From Pseudozobellia sp. WGM2 (GTDB lineage: Bacteria > Bacteroidota > Bacteroidia > Flavobacteriales > Flavobacteriaceae), in the NCBI RefSeq assembly GCF_017810075.1, contig NZ_JADNYK010000004.1:558001-622000 (forward strand): a stretch of 64,000 nucleotides of DNA, read 5' to 3'. Shown one piece after another: positions 1-7,913 of the stretch. Every line of letters starts with the position of its first letter. The stretch's first letter is position 1. The notes beneath the pieces are model-generated. The model made no database searches. It was not told where the DNA came from and saw nothing but the letters and a program-made list of their open reading frames with translations. The translations under genes and the position numbers were made by a program.

Positions 1-200
1 AATAGAAATGCCTAAACCGCTGAAAAGCCAATCCTTATTCTCTATTATCCAATCCATTTCTAAATAATTTATTTAAAAATAGAAAATTATTCATCAATCG
101 ATATGTAGAACTAAATGCCAGATTTAATAATTCATTGATCACTAGTGAATATTTAAATAAAAGCAATGAAGTGATTTATCCTTTTTTATATTGAAAGAGA

Positions 201-250
201 GGGTTGCGGATATTTGTGTTGTGAAACATAAATAAATCCAAAAACAACCC
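201..250. repeat. Short inverted repeat before the IS5 remnant
   Basis: GGGTTG at 201-206 and CAACCC at 245-250 are complementary. They lie just left of the decayed transposase and may be a remnant of an element end. No matching end was found on the other side. The first 277 bases otherwise hold no gene I can support. Confidence 0.25.
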
Positions 251-277
251 CTTATAAAAATAGTATTTGACAGAGAT

Positions 278-622
278 ATGATAGAAAACGAGATATTGCG
301 ATATATTCCCAAGGTAAGCCGAGGATTTCCCCCTACGATGTGGTTGCACGAGGATGTGAACGCGATCCTAGACAAACTGAAGACGGGGGTTCACTGGCAT
401 TTGCTCCCGGTCGGCTCATTTTTCGGGAAAAAGGCCCTAAGCTGGCAATCGGTCTACCACCATTTTCGAAAATGGAGCGTATCCAATGCGTGGATGGACA
501 GCTACCACTCATTGCGGAACAGTTTCGATACGACGAGCCAAAGCTGGAAAGGATTCAACTATCTGGCTTTAATAGTTATAGCCCTGAAAAAACTCAAGAA
601 TAAAATCAACAAAAAAGTTTAA
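278..622 (+). pseudogene. Internally deleted IS5-type transposase
   Basis: This 114-residue frame joins the start and the end of an IS5-group transposase. Residues about 30-67 (LKTGVHWHLLPVGS, VYHHFRKWS) match the conserved N-terminal DUF4096-like part. Residues about 70-108 (NAWMDSYHSLRNSFDTT, SWKGFNYLALIVIALKK) match the usual C-terminus. The DDE catalytic core of roughly 130 or more residues that should separate them is missing, yet the junction keeps the frame. Seen: the two ends. Known: these segments flank the catalytic domain in Bacteroidota IS5 transposases. Inferred: an internal deletion, so no transposition activity. It sits at the edge of an accessory block. Confidence 0.7.
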
Positions 623-644
623 ATCACTTATACGATAAAGTTCA

Positions 645-980
645 TTATTTTTTTCTGGTATAGTACTTAATATGATTTCCCTTCTTTGGAAAGCCAAAGC
701 AATGCCAGTTTTTGGCATCTTGGCAAAATGTAAAAAGAAGTAGCCCATTAAAACGTATTGGTTCATGTTCGTACATTACTGAGACATACTTACCATTGCT
801 AATGACCATGGTGCATTTGGCAATGACATCATCTTCCCATTTCATATTTTGATCTGCCAAAGCCATGTGAACATTGCTCAGTATATCCTCCGATATGTAT
901 CTTTTAATTGTTAGTCCTTCAATGAGATGCAATGTACGCATGCCAATATTGATTGTGCGTATGTCCTGATTCTGTTTCAT
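645..980 (-). CDS. Hypothetical protein (111 aa), coupled to the upstream gene
   Basis: I do not recognise this protein. The start chosen is ATG at 980 (MKQNQDIRTINIG), which overlaps the TGA of the preceding minus-strand gene as ATGA and implies translational coupling. A start at 1001 would give a longer overlap and is less likely. No signal peptide or membrane segment is visible. The protein is soluble and of mixed charge with a basic C-terminus. It belongs with its partner at 977-1324 and lies in the integrative element, near a SRAP gene that reads the other way. Confidence 0.5.
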   Translation of the reverse strand: MKQNQDIRTINIGMRTLHLIEGLTIKRYISEDILSNVHMALADQNMKWEDDVIAKCTMVISNGKYVSVMYEHEPIRFNGLLLFTFCQDAKNWHCFGFPKKGNHIKYYTRKK

Positions 981-1324
981 TGCAAACGAACCCTTACCCA
1001 ACCCGAATCAGGTAAATCATATCGGTCAATGACCATTAGCCCCCAAACGCCTTTTTGAGGGTAATTATACTTTAACATCGTATTGCTATCCCCTGCCTCT
1101 ATGTAGAACAGAGCCAGTCTTTTTGGAAAGTTTAAATGCTTATTTTCGCATTCCGTACGCAGTCGGTGCTCCCCTATTTCCTTCAATAAATGCTTAATGG
1201 CATACCTGTCATAATTTCTAAAAACAACATCCCTCATCAAACTCTTAATTATTGGATTATTTCCTTTTTTATGGAATATTTCCAAATATAAAAAATGATT
1301 TTTTGTATATTTCAACTTTAACAA
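977..1324 (-). CDS. Hypothetical protein (115 aa), first gene of an overlapping pair
   Basis: Unrecognised small basic protein, ending in the ATGA overlap with the gene at 645-980. It has no clear motif. A central LLKEIGEHRLRTE stretch is likely helical and the C-terminal part looks like beta strands (GVWGLMVIDRYDL). It is divergent from the SRAP gene starting at 1361, so only 36 bases hold both promoters. The start at 1324 is the longest; starts further in are possible. Function unknown. Confidence 0.5.
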   Translation of the reverse strand: MLKLKYTKNHFLYLEIFHKKGNNPIIKSLMRDVVFRNYDRYAIKHLLKEIGEHRLRTECENKHLNFPKRLALFYIEAGDSNTMLKYNYPQKGVWGLMVIDRYDLPDSGWVRVRLQ

Positions 1325-1360
1325 TCTTCCGTTAAATTAGTGTCCCATAAAGTATCTGTT

Positions 1361-2137
1361 ATGTGCTACGACATCAAAACACAATTAGAAACACAGCTTA
1401 GAAGAGCGCAACGTGACGGGGACGTTCATGCTATTGAGGAAATAATGGAAAAACTTTTGCCATTGACGGATTTACCCATCCATCATACCTCTGGTTTTAA
1501 GCACCCCTCTGTTCTTATCTATACCAATGAAGACCCTTACTTTCCAGTAGTATCTACTTGGGGGCTTATCCCCTTTTGGGTAAAGGACGAAAAGCAAAAA
1601 AATGGAATCTGGAACAAAACCTTAAACGCCAGGGGGGAAACAATTTTCGAACTTCCCTCTTTTAGGGATTCCGCTAAGAAAAGAAGATGTTTGATTCACG
1701 TCGACGGTTTTTACGAGCACCATCATTTTGATGGCAATACCTATCCATTTTTTATTTCAAGAAAAGATGATAAGCCCCTGACCTTAGCTGGGCTTTGGAG
1801 TGAATGGACGAATAAGGAAGATGGTTCACGCTGGAATACTTTTTCAATTGTAACCACTGAAGGGAACCCATTGATGTCCAAAATTCATAACAATCCCAAA
1901 CTGGAAGGCCCAAGAATGCCCTTAATCCTGCCTGAGGAATTAGAGAATGATTGGATCGAGCCTTTTGACGAAAATCTTTGGAAAAAGGGGCAGAAAAAAG
2001 CCATTGAAGAATTGATTCATTCTTATCCGGAAGAAGAGCTTAAGGCTCATACAGTAGCTCGGTTGCGCGGTAAGGAATATGAAGGGAATGTGCCAGAGAT
2101 TTCAAATCCCGTCGAATATGAAGAATTAGTGTTTTAA
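1361..2137 (+). CDS. SRAP-family protein (SOS response-associated, YedK/HMCES-like)
   Basis: SRAP proteins form a covalent thiazolidine with abasic sites in single-stranded DNA through the Cys exposed after Met removal, protecting broken replication forks. The frame is open from a GTG at 1340, but ATG at 1361 gives MCYD, placing Cys at residue 2 as the chemistry needs, so I choose 1361 (258 aa). Other family features seen: NARGETIFE, the HVDGFYEHHHF segment corresponding to the catalytic GFYEW region, and a C-terminal IHNNP motif with the active-site His. SRAP genes are common on mobile elements and phages of Bacteroidota, which fits this location beside replication-type genes. Confidence 0.9.
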   Translation: MCYDIKTQLETQLRRAQRDGDVHAIEEIMEKLLPLTDLPIHHTSGFKHPSVLIYTNEDPYFPVVSTWGLIPFWVKDEKQKNGIWNKTLNARGETIFELPSFRDSAKKRRCLIHVDGFYEHHHFDGNTYPFFISRKDDKPLTLAGLWSEWTNKEDGSRWNTFSIVTTEGNPLMSKIHNNPKLEGPRMPLILPEELENDWIEPFDENLWKKGQKKAIEELIHSYPEEELKAHTVARLRGKEYEGNVPEISNPVEYEELVF

Positions 2138-2154
2138 TAAAACCAAGTTGAGAA

Positions 2155-3258
2155 TCAATTGAAATCAGCCCAAATTAAAGGATGTTCGCTTGCTGCATGT
2201 TCCTTACTGGCAATTGATGCGTACATCCTCCATTTCGGTTTGCGTTCGGGCCAGGTTCCCATTCTATTCATCCCCGAATTTGCAACCATCTCAAAAAGCT
2301 TGGGAGATAACATGAGGTAATCTTTTTGTTTGATATTGACCCCCATTCGGTAGGCGCCCAAACTGAAATAATTACCACTAGTTCCATTATCCCTGTCAGT
2401 TGTAAACCTTTTGTGCTTCGAGACATCAATTAAATCCGTTTCCTGAAGCAATGGAGCCAAGCAATGACTGTAGGATACGTCATTCAATGTTCCGCTGACA
2501 ATAACCAAGTCCTTTCCATTCCTTAGTTTTTGTTTATATATTTCAGACACCCTTTGGGCTTGCTTTTGGCGTTGGCCCTCTTCTGCAGAAAAGTGGTTGT
2601 TCATAACCCAGATAGCATTGCCGTTGGGCGTAATAATCTCGTATTCCTGACAATCAATATCGAATATCGAATACCCTTCTTCATCCAAATCATGCAGATG
2701 ATTTTTAAATCCGTTCAAGTGATAGCCATCTTTGAGGAGAATGCCCATACCCAAATCCCTATTATCATTGGTTTCAAACACCATAACCTCTTGGTAGGGC
2801 TTAATTTTTAGTAATGGCAGGAATTCGGAATTGAACTCCATCAAAGAGGCACGATTTTCCACTTCCTGTAAAACAAGAATATCTGGATTGGTTTCAGCAA
2901 TCATGTACGCCTTACTGAATATCGCCTTTTCGTGGATGGGTCTATTCCCTAGTTTTGTCCAACCCTGCCAGTCCGTAAGAAAGGATGCTTTGGTTGTATT
3001 CTCCAATACCTTTCCTTTAAAACACAATTCCCCAGCCCGTCTTTTGAGTATTGCATAGGGACTATCTTCCGTTTTTTCAAAACCCAGAAGAAAGGACAAA
3101 TTATTGATTCGCTCACTATCGTCTATGGATTTGTTGGGTTTGCGTAAAAGACAGTCCAACTCCGATATCCAATCGGTAGCATTTTTGGTTCTACTCCTTG
3201 AAACCAAATCCCGATGCCTATGGAACAGATTCTGAATGTTGAAGGTCGCTATTTTCAT
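2155..3258 (-). CDS. Endonuclease/exonuclease/phosphatase (EEP) fold protein with altered active site
   Basis: A 367-residue EEP-superfamily protein. The N-terminus MKIATFNIQNLF carries the conserved Asn, LVLQEVEN carries the metal-binding Glu, and NNHFSAEEG matches the central N-H-F block. Two usual catalytic blocks are altered: the GDFND motif reads SGTLND, and the final SDHxP reads SEHPL. Active EEP enzymes need these Asp residues, so activity may be changed or lost. There is no signal peptide, so it is probably cytoplasmic and acts on nucleic acid or a phosphoester. It lies downstream of the DnaC-like ATPase with a gap of 10 bases, probably in the same transcript. Confidence 0.8.
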   Translation of the reverse strand: MKIATFNIQNLFHRHRDLVSRSRTKNATDWISELDCLLRKPNKSIDDSERINNLSFLLGFEKTEDSPYAILKRRAGELCFKGKVLENTTKASFLTDWQGWTKLGNRPIHEKAIFSKAYMIAETNPDILVLQEVENRASLMEFNSEFLPLLKIKPYQEVMVFETNDNRDLGMGILLKDGYHLNGFKNHLHDLDEEGYSIFDIDCQEYEIITPNGNAIWVMNNHFSAEEGQRQKQAQRVSEIYKQKLRNGKDLVIVSGTLNDVSYSHCLAPLLQETDLIDVSKHKRFTTDRDNGTSGNYFSLGAYRMGVNIKQKDYLMLSPKLFEMVANSGMNRMGTWPERKPKWRMYASIASKEHAASEHPLIWADFN

Positions 3259-3268
3259 ATTTTACTTA

Positions 3269-3925
3269 TTAAGTTCTCTTATCCTTGGTATTCTTATCAA
3301 AAGCTATCAGGTTAAACATTTGACGCATCCGGCTTCGTACTCTTTTTCCATATCGTTCTTCCAATTCCTCCGCATTTAAATTTGTGGTAGCATGCGTTGG
3401 TATTTTGGATGATAAAAAGAGTTCATATCGGGAAAGGATAATTTCGCCCATCACATTACAATCCTTTCCAAAGTGACGACCCAGTGGCTCTACCCCTAAG
3501 TCATCAAAGCAGTAAAATCTTCCATTGCCGTAGTCTTCTATAATCTTGAAACCGATATGATTAAACCCAAAAGAAACATTTCGGGCAGGAATTAACTCGT
3601 AAGGCCTTCTGTGGGGTACGATATGGCGTATTAAACGCATCAGACTGGTTTTACCGCAGCCGACCGGTCCCGTCAACAGAATACCCTTGTCAGGATCAAT
3701 TCCATACTTCGAACAGTTGTCATAATCTTTGACCATATAATTGCAAAGCCTTAAAAGAACACCCTTGTCTTCTTCATAGATTTTGAAATGCTTACCAAAG
3801 AGCATTCTGCCTTTTGCCTCTAAGTAAATAAGCACTTTGGTAAAATCGTATTCTACTTTTTTACCTTCAAACTCACCCAGAGAGTAGACCACACTACCTT
3901 CCTTTATTTTAGAGGGGTTCTCCAT
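3269..3925 (-). CDS. DnaC/IstB-like AAA+ ATPase
   Basis: 218 residues. Walker A GPVGCGKTS is near residues 85-93 and Walker B-like FYCFDDLGVEP near 137-147. A basic C-terminal segment with RYGKRVRSRMRQM contains the AAA+ arginine finger region. This is the layout of helicase-loader ATPases (DnaC, IstB), which load a replicative helicase on DNA. The gene overlaps by 17 bases with the preceding winged-helix gene, a pairing often seen in Bacteroidota integrative elements, where it may drive element replication. The role is inferred from the family and neighbours. Confidence 0.75.
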   Translation of the reverse strand: MENPSKIKEGSVVYSLGEFEGKKVEYDFTKVLIYLEAKGRMLFGKHFKIYEEDKGVLLRLCNYMVKDYDNCSKYGIDPDKGILLTGPVGCGKTSLMRLIRHIVPHRRPYELIPARNVSFGFNHIGFKIIEDYGNGRFYCFDDLGVEPLGRHFGKDCNVMGEIILSRYELFLSSKIPTHATTNLNAEELEERYGKRVRSRMRQMFNLIAFDKNTKDKRT

Positions 3926-4580
3926 AATTCTTTAGCTCGTTGGTAATTAAGTAATCGGTATTTTTTGACACGATCTGGAGTGTGGGATTTTCTTTTATCT
4001 CCTCTGCCCTCAGCATCCAATTGGATGCAATGGCCTTCCAATCTTCAATCTTTGTTTTACCTCCGATTTTCCAACCCACTCCCTGGTAATGGTTAAAGAA
4101 CTTAACAGCATTCAGGGAAGACCATTTTTTCGATTTAAAATATTCAATAACCTCCAATTCATTTTTTGGCTTTCTCTCTTTAGATAGTTTATATTGTTTT
4201 GAATGTTTTATATATAAGGTAAGTGGTACATTTTTGGGACAGTAGCGTTCCATTAGTGTACCAGCTTGTCCCGTTTCTGTACCACTACTGGTACAGAATT
4301 GACACATTACCACCATAGTATTTTTATTGGGATTTTGGGTAGGTAGGTATTGTATATATTTCCATTCGGAAAGATCTTTTATTAACCGATGATACGTAGA
4401 CCGCGAACCGATTTTGGCCAATTTCATGAGTTCGGTACGATTGGCATAAAATTCGTTGGGGAAGCGATGCAAATTCCAATAGTAAAAAAGAGCAAAGTAT
4501 AAACTAAGGTGTGCGTAATTGAGGCGGTCATCCCCATAGAACTTATGAAATGCAGCGTTCAAATGTTTGATATAATTCAT
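3909..4580 (-). CDS. Winged-helix replication/primosome-type protein
   Basis: 223 residues. The N-terminal 110 residues (NYAHLSLYFALFYYWN, MKLAKIGSRSTYHRLIKDL) look like the winged-helix domain of DnaD/replication-initiator-like proteins common in phages and integrative elements of Bacteroidota. The C-terminal part (ELEVIEYFKSKKWSSLNAVKFFNHYQ) resembles a DnaB/DnaD C-terminal helical segment. It overlaps the ATPase gene and follows an HTH gene by 8 bases, so the three form one operon. Probable role: recruiting the ATPase or helicase to element DNA. No family name is certain. Confidence 0.55.
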   Translation of the reverse strand: MNYIKHLNAAFHKFYGDDRLNYAHLSLYFALFYYWNLHRFPNEFYANRTELMKLAKIGSRSTYHRLIKDLSEWKYIQYLPTQNPNKNTMVVMCQFCTSSGTETGQAGTLMERYCPKNVPLTLYIKHSKQYKLSKERKPKNELEVIEYFKSKKWSSLNAVKFFNHYQGVGWKIGGKTKIEDWKAIASNWMLRAEEIKENPTLQIVSKNTDYLITNELKNYGEPL

Positions 4581-4588
4581 TATGCCAC

Positions 4589-4867
4589 TTATTGATTGGT
4601 AGACTGACCTTCGGTTAGCACTTTGTCAATTTCAGCGGCATCATAAAAATAGATGCCCTCAATTCTATGTGTGGTCAGTATGTTTTTGTTTCGTAAATTT
4701 TGCAAGGTACTGTGGCTGATTTTGAGCATTTTTTTGACATCGGAAGACCTTAACCATTTTTTTGGGGTGTCTTTTTTCAAGTAACTCGATAATAATTCCT
4801 CAAAATCTTCTAAGAGTTCCAGTTTAAACTCCCGTAAATCGTCGGTCGTGATTATACTTGTTGGCAT
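4589..4867 (-). CDS. Helix-turn-helix DNA-binding protein (excisionase-like)
   Basis: 92 residues. The C-terminal half is a MerR/excisionase-type helix-turn-helix (WLRSSDVKKMLKISHSTLQN, then a wing with GIYFYDAAEIDKVL). This compact form is very common in Bacteroidota mobile elements, where such proteins act as directionality factors or local regulators. It heads the operon that continues with the winged-helix protein and the ATPase. The 305 bases upstream are rich in inverted repeats and are a likely control region. Confidence 0.75.
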   Translation of the reverse strand: MPTSIITTDDLREFKLELLEDFEELLSSYLKKDTPKKWLRSSDVKKMLKISHSTLQNLRNKNILTTHRIEGIYFYDAAEIDKVLTEGQSTNQ

Positions 4868-5172
4868 CTGTTCCAGTTTTTAAAATCCCACCGCTGGTTA
4901 ATTTTTTTAGTGCGGTGGGATTACAGCAATTTGACTTTTCGTGAACAAATTTGAATAGGTTTACTCGGTTTTGTTCACCAGTTCAACCGGAGTCAGGTGA
5001 AAATTTAACATTTGTGTTTATTGGGGAAATATAGGCTATATTATAGCTTTGCTTGGCAAGTTTGACGTTCAAAAAAGACTAATTAGCACCCTAAAAACCA
5101 TTCATAGGCACTTACCGGAGGTTGACCGGAGTACGGTAATTAAAATCAAGGTTTATGGGACTTAACAGACTT
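4868..5172. promoter_or_regulatory. Control region with several inverted and direct repeats
   Basis: This gene-free stretch separates the HTH operon from rteC. Seen: an 11-bp perfect inverted repeat AATCCCACCGC (4884-4894 and 4912-4922, 17-base loop); GTGAACAAA at 4941-4949 with TTTGTTCAC at 4970-4978; TTCACC with GGTGAA at 4974-4979 and 4996-5001; and ACCGGAG three times (4986-4992, 5114-5120, 5125-5131), the last two framed by TTACCG (5112-5117) and CGGTAA (5134-5139). On the plus strand TTG (5021-5023), 20 bases, then TAGCTTTG (5044-5051) fits the Bacteroidota promoter consensus, reading antisense into rteC. Inferred: operators for HTH/RteC control, possibly also an element origin. Confidence 0.5.
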
Positions 5173-6009
5173 TTATAAATCAGTGCTGTCCATATGTGAT
5201 TGCAATCCAGAAGCCAGATCATCAAGAAATTTCGTGCGGCTTATCTTCCTGGATTTGATTTCTGAAAATATTTTATAGAAATCCCCTAAATCAAAATGTA
5301 GTACTTGCTGAAATGCGGACGCAATTTCCTTAATATCCGCATTACCATTATTGATGACTCGATTATAATGTAGGGCGTAGATCAATTCGGTCAGTGCGGA
5401 TTTATTTGCCGTCCACTGGAGGTTTAATTGATTGTTCAACTCTTCAGCCTTTACCCTGTGTAATTTTGATTTATCTATCATACGATTTTGGAGATAAACC
5501 AACATGGAATCATAGGCCTTGAATTCCGACAATAGCATATCCCTTGGGGTGTTGAAATCCAAATCATGAAAATAAATATGCGATAAATTAAGTGGAAATG
5601 AACTAAGGTATTTCCTGGTAAAATACTGTTCATCAAAATGGGTTCGCCCTGAAGTTATATACTCACTGAAACCGGTATGGTTGCGATAAAAACGATTGAT
5701 TCGGTTCAATCGTTTTTTAATGAATTTACGTTGTGCATTTTCATCTCCCCTGGGGAATTCTAGTTCAAATGAACGTATCTGGGAATGATAAATTAATTGT
5801 GAAGCAGGAATAGTTTTGTAACTCTTAAAAAACTCTATTTCCTTTTCGATCGATTCAAAACCATCCTTAACAACCCTTTGTTTAAATAAAGACAGTAGTG
5901 AATGACATAGGCGAATTGAATGATTGGCCCTTTTAATAACATTGGGAATATTTACCTGGGCCTCTTTCAAATCTTTTTGAAGGCCATCGATGAAGGGCTT
6001 AAAATCCAT
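5173..6009 (-). CDS. rteC: RteC-family element regulator
   Basis: RteC was described in CTnDOT, where it activates the excision operon of the conjugative transposon. The C-terminal half is characteristic: LQWTANKSALTELIYALHY, NADIKEIASAFQQVL, DLGDFYKIFSEIK and SRTKFLDDL. I use ATG at 6009 (MDFKPFIDGL, 278 aa), because AGAGG lies a few bases upstream; the open frame extends to 6048. The first half is helical and probably gives specificity. Its place upstream of an HTH/replication cluster and near an IntDOT-like recombinase supports an integrative element of the CTnDOT superfamily or a relative. Confidence 0.85.
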   Translation of the reverse strand: MDFKPFIDGLQKDLKEAQVNIPNVIKRANHSIRLCHSLLSLFKQRVVKDGFESIEKEIEFFKSYKTIPASQLIYHSQIRSFELEFPRGDENAQRKFIKKRLNRINRFYRNHTGFSEYITSGRTHFDEQYFTRKYLSSFPLNLSHIYFHDLDFNTPRDMLLSEFKAYDSMLVYLQNRMIDKSKLHRVKAEELNNQLNLQWTANKSALTELIYALHYNRVINNGNADIKEIASAFQQVLHFDLGDFYKIFSEIKSRKISRTKFLDDLASGLQSHMDSTDL

Positions 6010-6209
6010 AGCACCTCTTTTACAATTATAACATTGTATAGAGGTCAATTTTTGGTAAGGTTGTATAGTGGTTTGGGGGTTGACCCTCTATACCCAGACA
6101 ATTACTATCTAATATAGCAACTTGGTAATCAAGACCCAATGATATATAGCGTATTTATATACGGTTCAATCCGTATTTATTCTACGGAATTAATATTAGT
6201 GCCACTGGT

Positions 6210-7127
6210 TTATGTCCTTGTGGATTTAAATCGATTTAAAAACTCGATTCGACTCCTAACATCCAATTTTTTATAAATATTGGATGCATGTTTTGAAACC
6301 GTACTTTCGGCGATATGGAAATCATCTCCAATTTCCTTGTAGGTGCGACTATCCAAAATAGACATCGCAATTTCTATCTCCCTCCTCGTAAGTCCTCTAT
6401 TGAAAAACTTTGGCTCTAGAAGATTGTCCTTTATGTCCTTATAATATCCAAACACTTCAATCAATTTGTTTTTGTGTTCGAGGAAAAACAGATATCTGTC
6501 AATTTCAATGGCGGTTATAGCAAAGAAAGAAATATTGATTATTGTAAAGGTTAGCCATTGATAATCGCCTATTACTGTAAGTACAGGGAGGAGCACCATA
6601 CATGTTACACTCAACAAGGCAAGTTTATTTCGCCTGAGCACAAATTCATTAGGGTTTTTAGAGTTTGAAATTTTTTTATTGAAAGCCCAAAGAAAATAGA
6701 AAGAAATAAGTGAAACCGGGAAAGTGAATGCCATCCTTGCAATGTCTATTGAACCAGTAAGATAATAGGGTAACAAATAAAGCCCAAGAAAACATAATCC
6801 ACCAAAAATTGAGATATTTGAAATGGTTAAATGGACGTTTAAAAAGGTAATGTCATATTCCCTGTAAATGTAATAAAAGAGATAAATACCCATGGTCATG
6901 GCCACTACATATGTAATGATGTACTGCAAAATAAATGGTCCGGGGAAACCTTCAAAAGGTAGAAATCCTCCTGTAAAATTGTAAAGGACGAATAGTACCG
7001 CTAAACCAAGATATCTTTTTAAATTATTATGTCTTAGGCGTGCATTCTGGAAAATGGCGAAGATCAATATGAAAGTATCAATCAACAGATAGAAAAAGGT
7101 TGTCCAATGTATAGAAGTGCCGAACAT
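6210..7127 (-). CDS. Seven-helix membrane protein with LuxR-type HTH
   Basis: 305 residues. About seven hydrophobic segments occupy residues 10-220, for example FFYLLIDTFILIFAIF and GGLCFLGLYLLPYYLTG. The last 65 residues are a LuxR/GerE helix-turn-helix (LTRREIEIAMSILDSRTYKE, HIAESTVSKHASNIYKKLDV). This is a membrane-anchored one-component regulator that could sense a membrane or extracellular signal and bind DNA directly. It starts 12 bases after the stop of the asparaginase-fold gene, so the two form an operon. The ligand is unknown. Similar membrane-LuxR genes occur in Bacteroidota accessory regions. Confidence 0.75.
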   Translation of the reverse strand: MFGTSIHWTTFFYLLIDTFILIFAIFQNARLRHNNLKRYLGLAVLFVLYNFTGGFLPFEGFPGPFILQYIITYVVAMTMGIYLFYYIYREYDITFLNVHLTISNISIFGGLCFLGLYLLPYYLTGSIDIARMAFTFPVSLISFYFLWAFNKKISNSKNPNEFVLRRNKLALLSVTCMVLLPVLTVIGDYQWLTFTIINISFFAITAIEIDRYLFFLEHKNKLIEVFGYYKDIKDNLLEPKFFNRGLTRREIEIAMSILDSRTYKEIGDDFHIAESTVSKHASNIYKKLDVRSRIEFLNRFKSTRT

Positions 7128-7139
7128 AACAATTACTCA

Positions 7140-7628
7140 TTAGAATTCCTTTTCAAATTGGTTAGACTGTAAATTCTTTCGGACATTGTCCCAGGTAAAA
7201 ACTTTTCCATTCATGGCGACATAGACACCATATTCCAGAAAATCCAAAATCCCAAAGGCAAAGCCCAAATTGAATGATGCATCAGAATCCTCATCAGTTC
7301 CCAATTTAAGCGCACCCACCAACACTATAGTCTTCTCCAAACCAAGTTTTCCTAAAAATTTCCCGGTTTCAGCCATAGTCAAAGTACCGTGGGTAACAAG
7401 AATTTGATTTGAAGAGGCAGCTGTTATTCGCTCGGCCAATTCCAATCTATCCTCATCGGTAATGAATCGACTGTCTTTTTGAAAAACTCTCTCAATAGTA
7501 TAGGGTGGTGATACTTTTGCGGAGTTAAGAAAATCCTCAATGGAGATAGTGTTTTGAAACGATGCGTCCTTTGAATTGTCATAATCCAACCCTTCAATAG
7601 TACCACCTGTAGTGAAAATATGTATCAT
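7140..7628 (-). CDS. Asparaginase N-domain protein (short form)
   Basis: 162 residues, half the length of an L-asparaginase (about 330), covering only the N-terminal domain. The first catalytic block is present (FTTGGTIEGLDY). The second, normally HGTDTM, reads THGTLTM, so the catalytic Asp is Leu here. GALKLG followed by DSDASFNLGFAFGIL matches the third block. Stand-alone N-domain proteins are known in several phyla and their activity is uncertain. With the Asp lost, ordinary amidohydrolysis is doubtful; a sensing or binding role is possible. It is the first gene of an operon with the membrane LuxR regulator downstream. Confidence 0.75.
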   Translation of the reverse strand: MIHIFTTGGTIEGLDYDNSKDASFQNTISIEDFLNSAKVSPPYTIERVFQKDSRFITDEDRLELAERITAASSNQILVTHGTLTMAETGKFLGKLGLEKTIVLVGALKLGTDEDSDASFNLGFAFGILDFLEYGVYVAMNGKVFTWDNVRKNLQSNQFEKEF

Positions 7629-7913
7629 TTTCTCACGATTTATGGAATTCAGAATCAGAAAGAGTAAATGGGATATTTCACTACATACAATAGATAGGGC
7701 TTCCCATTATTGGAAATGTAATTAGCTATAGACATTATGAATTCGCTAATACAATGTCTTTAAACAGGAATGGTTAGTGTAAATAGATACTCTGTAATAT
7801 CGACTTTGAATTCAAAATATACTTAAATATAAGAATTTTCTTTCGTTCAAATAATCGTAAGTCATTGAGATGGTGGTGATTCACAGTTCAATATTTCAAG
7901 TTTAAATTAATAC

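Noticed and set aside
340-603. 87-residue frame overlapping the IS5 remnant
   Set aside because: Different frame of the same DNA; no transposase similarity.
1340-1361. GTG start at 1340 for the SRAP gene
   Set aside because: It would hide the catalytic Cys behind seven residues; ATG at 1361 puts Cys at position 2 as needed.
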